A stretch of 64,000 nt of DNA from Bifidobacterium aemilianum (GTDB taxonomy: Bacteria > Actinomycetota > Actinomycetes > Actinomycetales > Bifidobacteriaceae), in contig NZ_PDCG01000002.1 of NCBI RefSeq assembly GCF_003315635.1, forward strand, positions 186,001-250,000. The letters run 5' to 3'. Below the pieces are notes generated by a model. That model had not been told where the DNA came from. It worked only from the letters and a program-made list of their open reading frames with translations, and did not search any database. Both the position numbers and the translations under genes were made by a program. Below are positions 36,588 through 45,819 of the stretch, one piece after another (the first letter of the stretch is position 1; every line of letters starts with the position of its first letter).

Positions 36588-37697
36588 ATGAATATCAAGG
36601 CAGCGGTGCTTTCCGGGACCAACCAAGATCTGGATATCAGCGACATCGAATTGGATGAGCCCGGAACGGAGAGGTCCTCGTCAAAATGCTGGCCACGGGA
36701 ATCTGCCACACGCACGCCACGGTCAACATCGGATTGATTCCCGCCCCCTTCCCCATTGCTCCGGGCCATGAGGATGTTTGAATCGTCGAACAGGTCGGCA
36801 CCGGGGTTAGCGACTTCAAGCCTGGCGACCAGGTCGTCATCGGTTTCACCTCCTGCGGCGGGTGCAAGTACTGCCGTAAGGGTCTGACCGGTGCCTGCGA
36901 GCGCTTCCCGGAGCTGAACAGGGCGGGGCCATGAAGGATGGCAGCACCGCCTGCATACCAGTGATGGCAAGGATGTCTCCATTTTATTCGGCCAGTCCTC
37001 CCTGGCCACCTATGCCGTGACCAGCGCCAACAGCCTGGTGCAGGTCGAGGATGATGTCGACCTCAGGATTCCTGGCCCCTAGGATGCGGTTTCATTACCG
37101 GCTCCGGTACGATCCTGAACTCCCCGGCCCCGCAGGCAGGCTGCAACCTAATCATCTTCGGCACCGGTGCCGTCGGTCTGGCAGGTATCATGGCGGGTGC
37201 CACCGCCAATTGTGCCCACGCCATCGCCGTCGACATCAACGACGAGCGCCTGGAGCTATCCCAAGACCCTGGGTGACACCAGACCATCATCAGCATGAAT
37301 GAGGGTGTTCCCACCCGTGTCAAGGAGATTCCTGACGGCAGGGCGCCGACTGCGCCATGGATACGACAGGTGTTCCCACCGTCGTCAACAACGCCCTGCA
37401 CTCCCTGGCCTTCAGGGTCCATCTGGCGACCCTGGCGGTCTCCGGCAAGCCCACCGACATCAATATGACCGACGAGCTGGTCACCCCCTCCATCAGCATT
37501 TCCGGTGTTATTGAGAACGATGCCATTCCGCAGGGCTTCATCCCCATGCTGGTCGGCTTCTACCGCAAGGGCCTCTTCCCCATCGACAAGCTGACCAAAT
37601 TCTACGATCTGGACCAGATCGACCAGGCCTTCCAGGACTCCACGGACGGCAAGATGGGCATATCATTCTCGACAAGAGCTACGCGCCGGGCAAGTAG
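36588..37697 (+). pseudogene. zinc-dependent alcohol dehydrogenase, multiply frameshifted
   Basis: Starts well (MNIKAAVLSGTNQDLDISD, with agga upstream of ATG 36588) and ends with YDLDQIDQAFQDS and IILDKSYAPGK before TAG (37695-37697). Between them are EVLVKMLATGICHTHA, the structural-zinc region SCGGCKYCRKGLTGACERF, FGTGAVGLAGIMAGATANC and VVNNALHSLAF in several frames. A TGA interrupts the catalytic-site segment PGHEDV (near 36779). At least four lesions exist. It resembles the COG1062 NAD-dependent aryl/alkyl alcohol dehydrogenases and follows directly on the ABC/regulator remnants. Confidence 0.8.
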
Positions 37698-37849
37698 CCA
37701 GCAGGCTGCCACCTGAACAAAACAGCTGCCGCCGGCTTCCCAGTACATCAGGCAAGTTGGCGGCATACTCATAGTTTGACTCTGTACGTTGACCGCAGCA
37801 GCCACTGCGTCAGGTCAGAGCGGTCAGTTCGGTTCAGACGAAACAGCGT

Positions 37850-39070
37850 TCAGTCCTGTGCCAAGGCCTGGTCCAGGCCAGCAACAAGGGCGTCCATGAA
37901 CCCCTCCGTATCCAGCCAGGCCTGATCGGGCCCAATCAGGGTGGCCAGATCCTTGGTCATGCTGCCTGAAGAGACCGTGCCGATGACCACATCCTCCAGG
38001 GTCCTGGCAAAGGAGGCCAGCTCAAGGTTGCCGTCCAGCTTGGCGCGCTGGCCCAGCCCTCCGGTCCAGGCGAAGATGGAGGCGATGGGATTGGTGGAGG
38101 TCTTCTCCCCCTTGAGCCACTGGCGGTAATGCCGGGTGACCGTGCCGTGGGCCGCCTCGGTCTCCATGGTCCGCCCGTCGGCCGTCATCAGGACGGAGGT
38201 CATGAGCCCCAGTGATCCGAAGCCCTGGGCTATGAAGTCCGATTGGACATCCCCGTCATAGTTCTTGCAGGCCCAGATGTACCCGCCCTGCCATTTCAAT
38301 GAACTCGCCACCATGTCGTCGATCAGGCGATGCTCATAGGTCAGACCCGCCTCCTGGTAGGCCTGACGGTACTCCTCCTCGTAGATGCGGGCGAAAATGT
38401 CTTTGAAGTGGCCGTCGTAGGCCTTGAGGATGGTGTTCTTGGTGGATAGGTAGACCGGGTAGTGGCGGGCCAGTCCATAATTGAGGCAGGCCCGTGCGAA
38501 GTCCTCGATGGAGGAGTCCAGATTGTACTGGGATAGGGCCACCCCAGGGCCAGGGTAGTCGTAGACCACCCGTTCGATGGGGTCTCCTCCCCCTTCAGGG
38601 GTGAAGGAGACCGTCAGCCTGCCCTTGCCTGGCACACGGAAGTCGGTGGCCTTGTACTGGTCGCCGAAGGCATGGCGGGCCACTACGATGGGCTTTGTCC
38701 AGTTGGGCACCAGGCGGGGGATGTTGTCGATGACGATGGGTTCGCGAAAGATGGTGCCACCCAGAATATTGCGTATGGTGCCATTGGGCGAGCGCCACAT
38801 GCGCTTGAGGCCGAACTCCTCCACCCGGGCCTCATCGGGGGTGATGGTGGCGCATTTGATGCCCACATGCTCACGTTTGATGGCCTTGGCCGCATCAATG
38901 GTGACCTGGTCGTCAGTGGCGTCCCTGTTGACTATGCCTAGGTCGTAGTAGACCAGATCAAGGTCAACATAGGGCTTGATCAGGCGCTCGCGGATATCCT
39001 TCCAGATCACTCGGGTCATCTCGTCGCCGTCCAATTCCACGACCTTGCCGGCCACCTTGATCTTGCCCAT
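37850..39070 (-). CDS. icd: isocitrate dehydrogenase (NADP+)
   Basis: A 406-residue dimeric NADP-dependent isocitrate dehydrogenase of the eukaryote-like subfamily. [20 protein letters not shown] opens it, and [19 protein letters not shown] contains the substrate Ser. [16 protein letters not shown] and [13 protein letters not shown] are further landmarks. It makes 2-oxoglutarate for glutamate synthesis; bifidobacteria lack a complete citric-acid cycle. ATG at 39070 is chosen since ggaggg lies five bases before it; GTG 39076 and ATG 39073 are too close to that site. Confidence 0.95.
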   Translation of the reverse strand: MGKIKVAGKVVELDGDEMTRVIWKDIRERLIKPYVDLDLVYYDLGIVNRDATDDQVTIDAAKAIKREHVGIKCATITPDEARVEEFGLKRMWRSPNGTIRNILGGTIFREPIVIDNIPRLVPNWTKPIVVARHAFGDQYKATDFRVPGKGRLTVSFTPEGGGDPIERVVYDYPGPGVALSQYNLDSSIEDFARACLNYGLARHYPVYLSTKNTILKAYDGHFKDIFARIYEEEYRQAYQEAGLTYEHRLIDDMVASSLKWQGGYIWACKNYDGDVQSDFIAQGFGSLGLMTSVLMTADGRTMETEAAHGTVTRHYRQWLKGEKTSTNPIASIFAWTGGLGQRAKLDGNLELASFARTLEDVVIGTVSSGSMTKDLATLIGPDQAWLDTEGFMDALVAGLDQALAQD

Positions 39071-39438
39071 CATCACCCTCCGTTAAGCATGCACTGCCGC
39101 AGTCCATGATTCCGAGCCCCTCAACCTTCCCTTTACCCAGAGACATAGTGGCATCAGTAGTCGGCTCGCAACAAATGAACATCAGTTATTCGACGGTTCC
39201 AGAGTCCTCCGGGCTGAGCAGGCATGGGTTCCGCATCAGTCTTAGGTCTATCCGCATCGTGTTACTAAACAATGCCGACTCTGATATCTCGATGTGAATG
39301 ACAGGTTACCGGTGGGAAACACTCCACTTCCCGGCAACTATGCGCACACCGCCGGACCAGCCGACGGCGCACAGAAGGCAGAACCTTGCCAGATAGCCCC
39401 CTGCGAGGATCACAGCCTTACAGGGGGGTGGTGGGGTG
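39071..39438. other. gap between glyA and icd
   Basis: About 370 bases. It must contain the icd promoter and the glyA terminator. agccccctg (39395-39403) pairs with caggggggt (39421-39429) close to the glyA stop and is the likely terminator stem. I see no gene in the rest. Confidence 0.45.
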
Positions 39439-40743
39439 TTAGGAGACCTGATCAAGACCCTGGTAGAGGGGGAAGTCCTGCACCAGGGAGTCAACCCGGG
39501 CTTTGAGGGCGTCCACATCGGCCCCCCTGCCAGCGATGAGGCCCTGGGCGATGATGTCGGCCACCTGCTCGTATTCGGCGGCGCCGAAACCACGGGTGGC
39601 CAGGGCGGCGGTGCCGATACGCAGGCCGGAGCTGACATTGGCCGGACGCGGATCGAAGGGAACGGTGTTGCGGTTGACGGTGATGCCGATGGAGGCCAGG
39701 AGGTCCTCCGCATCCTTGCCAGTCATCTCACTGTCGCGCAGATCAACCATGACCAGGTGAACATCCGTACCGCCCGTCAGCACTCGGATGCCCTGGGCTT
39801 GCAGGTCAGGGGCATTGAGGCGGTCAGCGATGATCCGGGCCCCCTCAAGGGTCCGGGCCATCCGGTCCTTGAAGTCACTGCCGGCAGCCAGTTTGAAAGC
39901 CACGGCCTTTGCGGCGATGACATGCATCAGAGGGCCGCCCTGCTGGCCGGGGAAGACGGCCGAATTGAGGGCCTTTGCATATTCCTTGCGGGCCAGGATG
40001 AAACCGGAACGGGGACCGCCCAGGGTCTTATGGGCGGTGGAGGATACAACCTGGGCGTAGGGCACCGGGCTCGGGTGCAGACCGGCCGCGACCAGACCCG
40101 CGAAGTGGGCCATATCCACCCACAGCTTGGCTCCGACCTCGTCGGCGACCTCACGCAGGGCCTTGAAATCCTCCACACGCGGGTAGGCCGACCAGCCGCC
40201 GATGATGACGGTGGGGTGGGTCTCCAGGGCCCGCTGACGCACGAGGTCAGGATCAATCAGGAAGGTCTGCGGATTGACCGTATAGGTTTCGGCATGGTAG
40301 TAACGGCCGGAGAAGTTCATTCTGGTGCCGTGGGTCAGGTGGCCACCGTGGTCAAGGGCCAGACCCAGGATGGTGTCCCCCGGCTTGGCCAGGGCTTGGT
40401 AGACCGCAGCGTTGGCCTGGGCTCCTGAGTGGGGCTGCACATTGGCGTATTCGGAGCCGAAGAGGTCCATGGCGCGATGGATGGCCAGCTCCTCCACCTG
40501 GTCCACGAATTCGCAGCCACCATAGTAGCGCCGGCCGGGGTAGCCTTCCGCGTACTTGTTGGTCAGAACCGACCCCTGGGCCTGTAGCACAGCCTTGGGC
40601 ACGAAATTCTCTGAGGCGATCATCTCCAGGCCCGCGTGCTGGCGCCCCAGCTCCGCATCAAGCAGTCCTGCGATCTGTGGGTCGACATCGGCGATTCCAG
40701 CCTCAAAGCCACGGCGTGCCCGCAGACTTCCCGCATCTTCCAT
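39439..40743 (-). CDS. glyA: serine hydroxymethyltransferase
   Basis: A 434-residue PLP enzyme that converts serine to glycine and charges tetrahydrofolate with a one-carbon unit. Landmarks are [56 protein letters not shown] and the PLP-lysine segment [13 protein letters not shown]. Length and order are normal. The start at 40743 is the first Met of the family-like N-terminus. I looked in its leader for a folate or glycine riboswitch and recognised none. Confidence 0.96.
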   Translation of the reverse strand: MEDAGSLRARRGFEAGIADVDPQIAGLLDAELGRQHAGLEMIASENFVPKAVLQAQGSVLTNKYAEGYPGRRYYGGCEFVDQVEELAIHRAMDLFGSEYANVQPHSGAQANAAVYQALAKPGDTILGLALDHGGHLTHGTRMNFSGRYYHAETYTVNPQTFLIDPDLVRQRALETHPTVIIGGWSAYPRVEDFKALREVADEVGAKLWVDMAHFAGLVAAGLHPSPVPYAQVVSSTAHKTLGGPRSGFILARKEYAKALNSAVFPGQQGGPLMHVIAAKAVAFKLAAGSDFKDRMARTLEGARIIADRLNAPDLQAQGIRVLTGGTDVHLVMVDLRDSEMTGKDAEDLLASIGITVNRNTVPFDPRPANVSSGLRIGTAALATRGFGAAEYEQVADIIAQGLIAGRGADVDALKARVDSLVQDFPLYQGLDQVS

Positions 40744-41128
40744 ATCCGCTCCCCTTGCTCAGCCAAAGCTGCCTGCCAGGCAACGGACACCGCCCGCTGC
40801 GCCACGTGTGAGATGGTCATACTCTATCAAACAACAGGACTCCCGCCGATGTGAGCTTGCTTACTCTTCCCAGCAACACGCACATTGTCTACAATCAGCC
40901 CTCAACAGGCAACTTGGGTCCACATGATGCCGCGCCGCATTCAGCATGAAGGCCTGGCTTCCACGCACCAGGCAGATACCCCAACAGCACAGACTAACGG
41001 ACACACATTTCGGCCATTAACCAGGATTCTAAAGCATCACATTCAGTTTCAATGTCCGCCATTAACCCGCAGTCTGGCCATGGCGGCACTGATACAACAA
41101 GGCCGCCGGCGAACCGGCGGCCCATGGG
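40744..41128. other. gap between glyA and tRNA-Asn
   Basis: About 385 bases holding the glyA promoter and, at the right end, the tRNA terminator. No ORF or riboswitch was recognised. Confidence 0.4.
41088..41122 (-). terminator. terminator of tRNA-Asn
   Basis: ggccgccgg (41101-41109) and ccggcggcc (41114-41122) are perfect arms around a four-base loop. Reading on the minus strand, ttgttgtat follows. It lies six bases past the tRNA. Confidence 0.8.
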
Positions 41129-41201
41129 CTCCCGCGGCTGGGCTTGAACCAGCGACATTCTGATTAACAGTCAGACGCTCTGCCAACTGAGCTACGCGGG
41201 A
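41129..41201 (-). tRNA. tRNA-Asn (anticodon GTT)
   Basis: A 73-nt cloverleaf on the minus strand. The acceptor stem is TCCCGCG/CGCGGGA with G73. The D arm contains AGCTCAGTTGGCAGAGC, the anticodon loop reads CTGTTAA with anticodon GTT, and the T arm contains GGTTCAAGCC. No CCA is encoded. A terminator follows at once. Confidence 0.96.
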
Positions 41202-41281
41202 ATGTCTGCATGCCCAACAAGCGCTGAGCACAGTTTCAACATAATAATGAGCTGGCAGCCTTCACGCAAATTGGCGTGTCG

Positions 41282-41599
41282 CTATGAGCGGAGCGAGTCA
41301 CTGTCGGCGCCACTCAACAGTCTCGTCAGCTGCTCTAAGTATTCCTGGTAGGCGGCGGCGCCCTTGGCGCTCAGAGTGATGTAGGTGATCGGCTTACGGC
41401 CCTCAAAGGTCTTGGACTGCTTGAGGTATCTGGCCCCCTCCAACTTGCTGAGATGAACCGAGAGATTGCCCGGAGTCATATTCAGCAGCTGGCGGAGCCG
41501 CTCAAAGGAGATCTCCTCTCCCTGGCCCACCCTGGATAATACCGTCATGATGCGCAAGCGGGACGTGGCATGGATGATCGGATCCAATTCAGACGACAT
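41282..41599 (-). CDS. winged-helix transcriptional regulator (MarR/ArsR-like)
   Basis: A 105-residue DNA-binding protein. The sequence HATSRLRIMTVLSRVG then ERLRQLLNMTPGNLSVHLSK is a winged helix with recognition helix GNLSVHLSKLE. It ends in a short dimerisation helix. The ATG at 41599 follows gggggga; the longer frame is unsupported. Its start overlaps the end of the membrane protein gene by 11 bases, so the pair is translationally coupled. This type of small regulator next to a membrane protein usually represses its own operon; the AAGTACTT repeats upstream are candidate sites. Confidence 0.85.
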   Translation of the reverse strand: MSSELDPIIHATSRLRIMTVLSRVGQGEEISFERLRQLLNMTPGNLSVHLSKLEGARYLKQSKTFEGRKPITYITLSAKGAAAYQEYLEQLTRLLSGADSDSLRS

Positions 41600-42290
41600 G
41601 TTCGTCCCCCCGAACGCCCCGCACACGGTTGGCCCGGTAGGTCAGTAAGGCCAGGGCCAGGAAGCAGCCACCTCCCAGCAGGGCCATGACCAGGTAGCCG
41701 ACCGTGCCGGCCAGGAACAGCGTGACCACACACAGCAGCAGCATGAAGACGACACACAGGAACATGGGAAGGTCGAATGAGCCCAAAGAGCTTCCGGCCA
41801 TGTACTGAATGCCGACGATAAGCACCGCGACGCTGTTGTAGAGCATGGATATCTGCCAATCCTGGAGTCCGAAGTGCGTGACCATGACGGTGCACATGCT
41901 CATGCCGAAGATGAAGGCCAGGATCCACGACCACCCGAAGGCCGTGCCCCTGATGTTGCTCTCGCCACGGAAGCCACTGCCCGTCCTCACCCCAAGAACG
42001 ATGCTGAGGACCACGCCCACCATGATGGCCAGGCCGTAGAGAAGAAAGGCCCAGAGGCTGGGGACCGCGTGGTTGAGCAGGGAGGAGACGGCCAGGGTCA
42101 GGTAGGCGACCATCCACACCAGCCCCCAGACCAGGCAGATGCGCTGCGAACCGGATGCCAGCATTGACGATACCCTACGGTTCTGCTCATTGACCAGCCC
42201 CAAGGCCTGGGCGGGGTTCTCTATGGCCTCGGCCTCGGCCTGGTCGCTCTGAGCCCTATGGGCCGGCAGCTGGGATGTCTTGTCGCTCAT
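41589..42290 (-). CDS. conserved membrane protein, about five spans
   Basis: A 233-residue integral membrane protein that I do not recognise by family. After a polar N-terminus of about 50 residues (rich in Ala/Glu/Gln) come spans at about ICLVWGLVWMVAYLTLAV, AFLLYGLAIMVGVVLSIVLG, SWILAFIFGMSMCTVMV, MLYNSVAVLIVGIQYMAG, and MFLCVVFMLLLCVVTLFLAG followed by a sixth possible span. The ATG at 42290 is preferred over 42296 because aaagg lies seven bases before it. It is the first gene of a two-gene operon with a winged-helix regulator; a role in stress or export is only a guess. Confidence 0.8.
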   Translation of the reverse strand: MSDKTSQLPAHRAQSDQAEAEAIENPAQALGLVNEQNRRVSSMLASGSQRICLVWGLVWMVAYLTLAVSSLLNHAVPSLWAFLLYGLAIMVGVVLSIVLGVRTGSGFRGESNIRGTAFGWSWILAFIFGMSMCTVMVTHFGLQDWQISMLYNSVAVLIVGIQYMAGSSLGSFDLPMFLCVVFMLLLCVVTLFLAGTVGYLVMALLGGGCFLALALLTYRANRVRGVRGDEHVV

Positions 42291-42364
42291 GGTCATACCT
42301 TTCGGGAAGTGCTCGCCGTCAAGCGCTCACTGTCAGGGATGACCATCCGTAGTCATCCGCTAGC

Positions 42365-42401
42365 AAGTACTTTATGTTGCAAAGTACTTTGTGCCAAGTA
42401 C
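42365..42401 (-). promoter_or_regulatory. repeated AAGTACTT operator-like sites
   Basis: The palindrome aagtactt occurs at 42365-42372 and 42382-42389, with a partial copy aagtac at 42396-42401. The first two are 17 bases apart. They lie about 75-110 bases before the membrane-protein/regulator operon and are the likely target of its winged-helix regulator. Confidence 0.6.
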
Positions 42402-42463
42402 CGACATCAGGACGCCTGTTCAGCTCCCTTCAACCAGCTGCTGCTGTAGCTGAGCTTCCAGCC

Positions 42464-43507
42464 TCACTGGTAGATCTGCCACATGGGCATGGCGGAGTCG
42501 ATGGAGAAGTCCATGGCTGAGGGGCGCACGCCGGCCTCGACCAGGTTCACGCCCAGCATGGCGACCATGGCCCCGTTGTCGGTGCACAGCTTGAGTTCGG
42601 GAATGCGGACCTCCACCCCCTGCTCCTCCCCCACTTCCAGGAGCTTGGCCCGCAGCTGGGAATTGGCCGAAAAGCCTCCGCCGACAATCAGGGTTCGGGA
42701 GTCGTACTCCTGGCAGCCCAGCATGGCCTTTCTGGCCAGGACACTCGCCACCGAATCAGCCAGGGAGGCACAGACATCATCGACCGGGATGTGCCGGCCA
42801 GCCGCCTCTTCCTCCTCGATCCAACGGGCCACGGCGGTCTTGACACCGGAGAAGCTGAAGTCGTAGGGGTGTTCACGGCCAGCCTTGCCTTGGGTCAGGC
42901 CCTGGGGCACGCGGATGGCCTTGGGGTCGCCGCTCTGGGCATGGCGGTCGATATGAGGGCCACCAGGATAGGGGAAGCCCAGGAGCCGAGCCACCTTGTC
43001 GAAGCATTCCCCGGCAGCGTCGTCCAGGGTCGTGCCGACCACGTCGACATGCTTGGCCACGTCCTCAACGTGCAGGAGGGAGGTATGGCCTCCCGAGACA
43101 ATCAGGGCCAGGGTATCGGGAGGGAAGGGGCCGAACTGTAGCTGGGTCACCGCAATATGGCCTATGACGTGGTTGATGCCGTACAGGGGCTTGCCAGCCG
43201 CCCAGGCCAGGGACTTGGCACCAGACACGCCCACAGCCAGGCAGCCGGCCAGACCGGGCCCTGCGGAGACGGCGAGGGCATCGACATCGGACAGGTCAAG
43301 ATCGGCTTCGGCCAGGGCTTGACTGACCACCGGCACGAAAGCCTCGGCATGGGCCCGGGAAGCGATCTCGGGAATGACACCGCCGTAGCGCGCATGCTCC
43401 TGCATGGAGGAGGCCACCACGTTGGACCGCAGCCGCCGGCCTTGGACCACAGCCGCCGCCGTCTCGTCGCAGGTGGACTCGATGCCCAGCACGATCGGTT
43501 CGCTCAT
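42464..43507 (-). CDS. tsaD: tRNA N6-adenosine threonylcarbamoyltransferase TsaD
   Basis: A 347-residue enzyme that transfers the threonylcarbamoyl group to A37 of ANN-decoding tRNAs. LGIESTCDETAAAVV opens the ASKHA fold, EIASRAHAEAF follows, the metal-binding pair is in GINHVIGHI, and LIVSGGHTSLL is the phosphate-binding loop. NNVG-type C-terminal region reads LCTDNGAMVAMLG. The ATG overlaps the rimI stop (atga). Last gene of the tsaE-tsaB-rimI-tsaD run; it works in a complex with TsaB and TsaE. Confidence 0.97.
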   Translation of the reverse strand: MSEPIVLGIESTCDETAAAVVQGRRLRSNVVASSMQEHARYGGVIPEIASRAHAEAFVPVVSQALAEADLDLSDVDALAVSAGPGLAGCLAVGVSGAKSLAWAAGKPLYGINHVIGHIAVTQLQFGPFPPDTLALIVSGGHTSLLHVEDVAKHVDVVGTTLDDAAGECFDKVARLLGFPYPGGPHIDRHAQSGDPKAIRVPQGLTQGKAGREHPYDFSFSGVKTAVARWIEEEEAAGRHIPVDDVCASLADSVASVLARKAMLGCQEYDSRTLIVGGGFSANSQLRAKLLEVGEEQGVEVRIPELKLCTDNGAMVAMLGVNLVEAGVRPSAMDFSIDSAMPMWQIYQ

Positions 43508-44100
43508 AGTCCTCTTCCTTCCTTGCCTTCAGGCGCCTGGCCGCTGAAGCCCACCAGCCTGGGGGCCAGGTCCAGGGCCATGGTGTAGGCATCGACGTTT
43601 TCAGGCTGATAGTAACGCTTGCGCAGTCCAAGACGCCGGAAGCCGAATCTGTCATAGAGGGCCAGGGCCGGCCCATTGTCGACCCTGACCTCCAGCAGCA
43701 TGCGTGTGGCCCCCTGCTGGCGGGCCCGCCCGATTAGGGCCTCCAGAAGCCTGGCCCCTATGCCCCTGCCCTGCTGGGCGGCCTCCACACCGATGGTCAT
43801 GAGTTCGGCATCCTCGCCGTCAAACCAAAAGCCACCGTAAGCGCGTAAGTGCATATCCCCAAGGGCGGCATGGGGATTGACCGGGTCTTCCTGAGCCATC
43901 GACGATGAGCCCTCTGCTGCCGGGGAGCCAAGCCGGCCATCGGCAGCGGGAATGTCGAGCAGGTAGGTTCTCGCCGGCGCACTAAGCTCATCCCTGACCA
44001 TGCCAGGAGTCCATGCCCCCGGTCCGAAGAGTTGGACCTCAAGCCGGGCGATCTGCTCGACGAGGCTATCGAGATCCACCGTGCGCGCGTCGACCAGCAT
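43504..44100 (-). CDS. rimI: ribosomal protein alanine N-acetyltransferase RimI-like
   Basis: A 198-residue GNAT acetyltransferase. The acetyl-CoA site is QQGRGIGARLLEALIGRA, followed by LEVRVDNGPALALYDRFGFR and RKRYYQPENVDAYTM, the usual RimI ending. An insertion of about 40 residues in the N-terminal half (PAADGRLGSPAAEGSSSMA) is not conserved. It starts on the tsaB stop (tgatg) and overlaps tsaD, so all three are coupled. RimI acetylates S18, but in actinobacteria the target can be broader. Confidence 0.9.
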   Translation of the reverse strand: MLVDARTVDLDSLVEQIARLEVQLFGPGAWTPGMVRDELSAPARTYLLDIPAADGRLGSPAAEGSSSMAQEDPVNPHAALGDMHLRAYGGFWFDGEDAELMTIGVEAAQQGRGIGARLLEALIGRARQQGATRMLLEVRVDNGPALALYDRFGFRRLGLRKRYYQPENVDAYTMALDLAPRLVGFSGQAPEGKEGRGL

Positions 44101-45038
44101 CAGCGCAGCCTGTCAGCCTGACCGTTGCCCAACACCCGCTTGAGGGGGTTGGGCACGGAGACATCGGGCCGACGCAGGTAGAGGGGTTCGACTGGAGCCT
44201 GGGCAGGTTGGCCAGGCTTGGCCAGTCGACCATGCTCAGCTCGCTCGGCGCAGTGGGCGAACAAGGCAAGGCCGGGGGCTCCGGCGTCAAGGACCGAGGA
44301 GTCGATGACCTGGCCCAGATGCTCACCCACGACCTGCCAGTCCTGGGCGTACTTGGCCGCCCCATGGCCCACCAGGTCCACCAGGCACCGGCACCCATCG
44401 GCTGCCGTCAGGGCCTCCAGCTGTTCCAGCAGCTTGCTGGCGATGTTGCTGGGATAATCAATATCCATGGGCAGGAGGGTTCGGACACCGAAGGCTTGAC
44501 CGGCATCATGGGATGTCTGGTCGTAGGGGGGGCAATCATAGAGGGCATAATAGAGCTGCTTGCGGCGGGCATCGTTGACGGCCAGGGTCACATGATGGAT
44601 GGGCTCCTGCTGGCCGCCACTGGCCGCCGCTGACCCTAGCAGACCACTCAAGACCTCCTTGCCCGACAGCTGCCCGGCCAGATCCCTATCGGCCTGTGGG
44701 AGGGTATCCGCTCCCTTGTCGCTGCCTGCGGCACGCAGCAGGGCGGTCATGGCGGCCTGGGGGGCGAGAATGTCCTGGCCAAGCAGCTCCGCCCCGCAAG
44801 CGAAGGCCAGGGCCTTGGCAGCCACGATGCCCGCCCTCAGGCCGGTGAAGGGGGCCGGTCCCACCCCTACGACTATGCGGTCAAGGTCTGATGCCTCCAG
44901 TCCGGCCCCCTCCACGGCTGTGGCGATGTTGCGCTGGAGTCGTTCCACATGGGTACGCGAATCGGTTTCCACTATGGGCTCATGGCCCACCAGTCCAACC
45001 GTGGAACCATAGGAACTATCAATGACCAGGGTATTCAT
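44100..45038 (-). CDS. tsaB: tRNA threonylcarbamoyladenosine biosynthesis protein TsaB
   Basis: A 312-residue partner of TsaD, longer than the usual 230. NTLVIDSSYGSTVGLV is the N-terminal fold and VVGVGPAPFTGLRAGI is the family hallmark. The insertions are Gly/Ser/Gln-rich (about residues 125-165). The ATG at 45038 follows gggagg. In the complex TsaB scaffolds TsaD and binds TsaE. Confidence 0.93.
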   Translation of the reverse strand: MNTLVIDSSYGSTVGLVGHEPIVETDSRTHVERLQRNIATAVEGAGLEASDLDRIVVGVGPAPFTGLRAGIVAAKALAFACGAELLGQDILAPQAAMTALLRAAGSDKGADTLPQADRDLAGQLSGKEVLSGLLGSAAASGGQQEPIHHVTLAVNDARRKQLYYALYDCPPYDQTSHDAGQAFGVRTLLPMDIDYPSNIASKLLEQLEALTAADGCRCLVDLVGHGAAKYAQDWQVVGEHLGQVIDSSVLDAGAPGLALFAHCAERAEHGRLAKPGQPAQAPVEPLYLRRPDVSVPNPLKRVLGNGQADRLR

Positions 45039-45148
45039 GGCGCCTCCCGCTTCTATGACCTCTAGCACTCTACAACGCCGGGCCAACGCGGTGAATGGCG
45101 ATGGGCGGCAACTTCCACCGTCCGCCGGTTCTGCCAGCCCGGCAGTTC

Positions 45149-45745
45149 CTATAAAGACAGGTCCCGCCAGCGAGCGCCCACAGGATTGAACGTCACCAGG
45201 CGGCGACCGTCACCGGTGAGCTCCCGCTCCCCAGCGGATGCGACCCTAGCGGCGGCTGGCGGGCGCTCTATGTGGATTTCCAAACGTTCAGACCCCAAGG
45301 CGGAGGCCATCTGCTCACCCCACTCCATCAGCACGACGGTGCCCTCACTGGGGTCTTCCAGTTCCTCGTCCAAGCCCAGGGATTCCAATTCATCGAGCAG
45401 GCGCCCAACCTGGTCCTGGCCGGGGGCGAAACCGTTGCCACCCAGCCGGTAGGCATCCACATGGACCAGACGGGCGGGGCTGCCGTCGGCGAAACACCCC
45501 TGGAGCTCCCTGGCGATGGTGAAGGTTGGTGAGACGATGGGTCCGCTGATGCCCAGGCCCCGGCCGAATCCCTGGGCAAGGGTGGTCTTGCCGGCACCCA
45601 GGGGGCCGGACAGAAGCAGGAGGTCACCGCCTCGCACCTGGCGGGCCAGACGCTCGCCCAGGCTTCGCATGTCCTCTCCGGTGGGCACCTCCACCTGCCG
45701 TGGCAGGCCGCCACTGTTGCTTCGCTCAGGCAGTGTCCTCCCCAT
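45149..45745 (-). CDS. tsaE: tRNA threonylcarbamoyladenosine biosynthesis ATPase TsaE
   Basis: A 198-residue P-loop ATPase required for t6A turnover. Walker A is SGPLGAGKTTLAQGFGRG; SPTFTIARE and VHVDAYRL are family blocks, and LMEWGEQM is the Walker B-like end. The ATG at 45745 follows gagggg. It is the first gene of the t6A run, 110 bases upstream of tsaB. Confidence 0.94.
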   Translation of the reverse strand: MGRTLPERSNSGGLPRQVEVPTGEDMRSLGERLARQVRGGDLLLLSGPLGAGKTTLAQGFGRGLGISGPIVSPTFTIARELQGCFADGSPARLVHVDAYRLGGNGFAPGQDQVGRLLDELESLGLDEELEDPSEGTVVLMEWGEQMASALGSERLEIHIERPPAAARVASAGERELTGDGRRLVTFNPVGARWRDLSL

Positions 45746-45819
45746 GACCTGACTCCCCTCGTTCTCGTTACCCTGTATGGCCCTAGCACCGCCCTGGCCT
45801 GCCGCGCCCATGAGCCCGG

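Noticed and set aside
40744-40900. Possible folate or glycine riboswitch before glyA
   Set aside because: None of the conserved core bases or paired elements of either class could be found.
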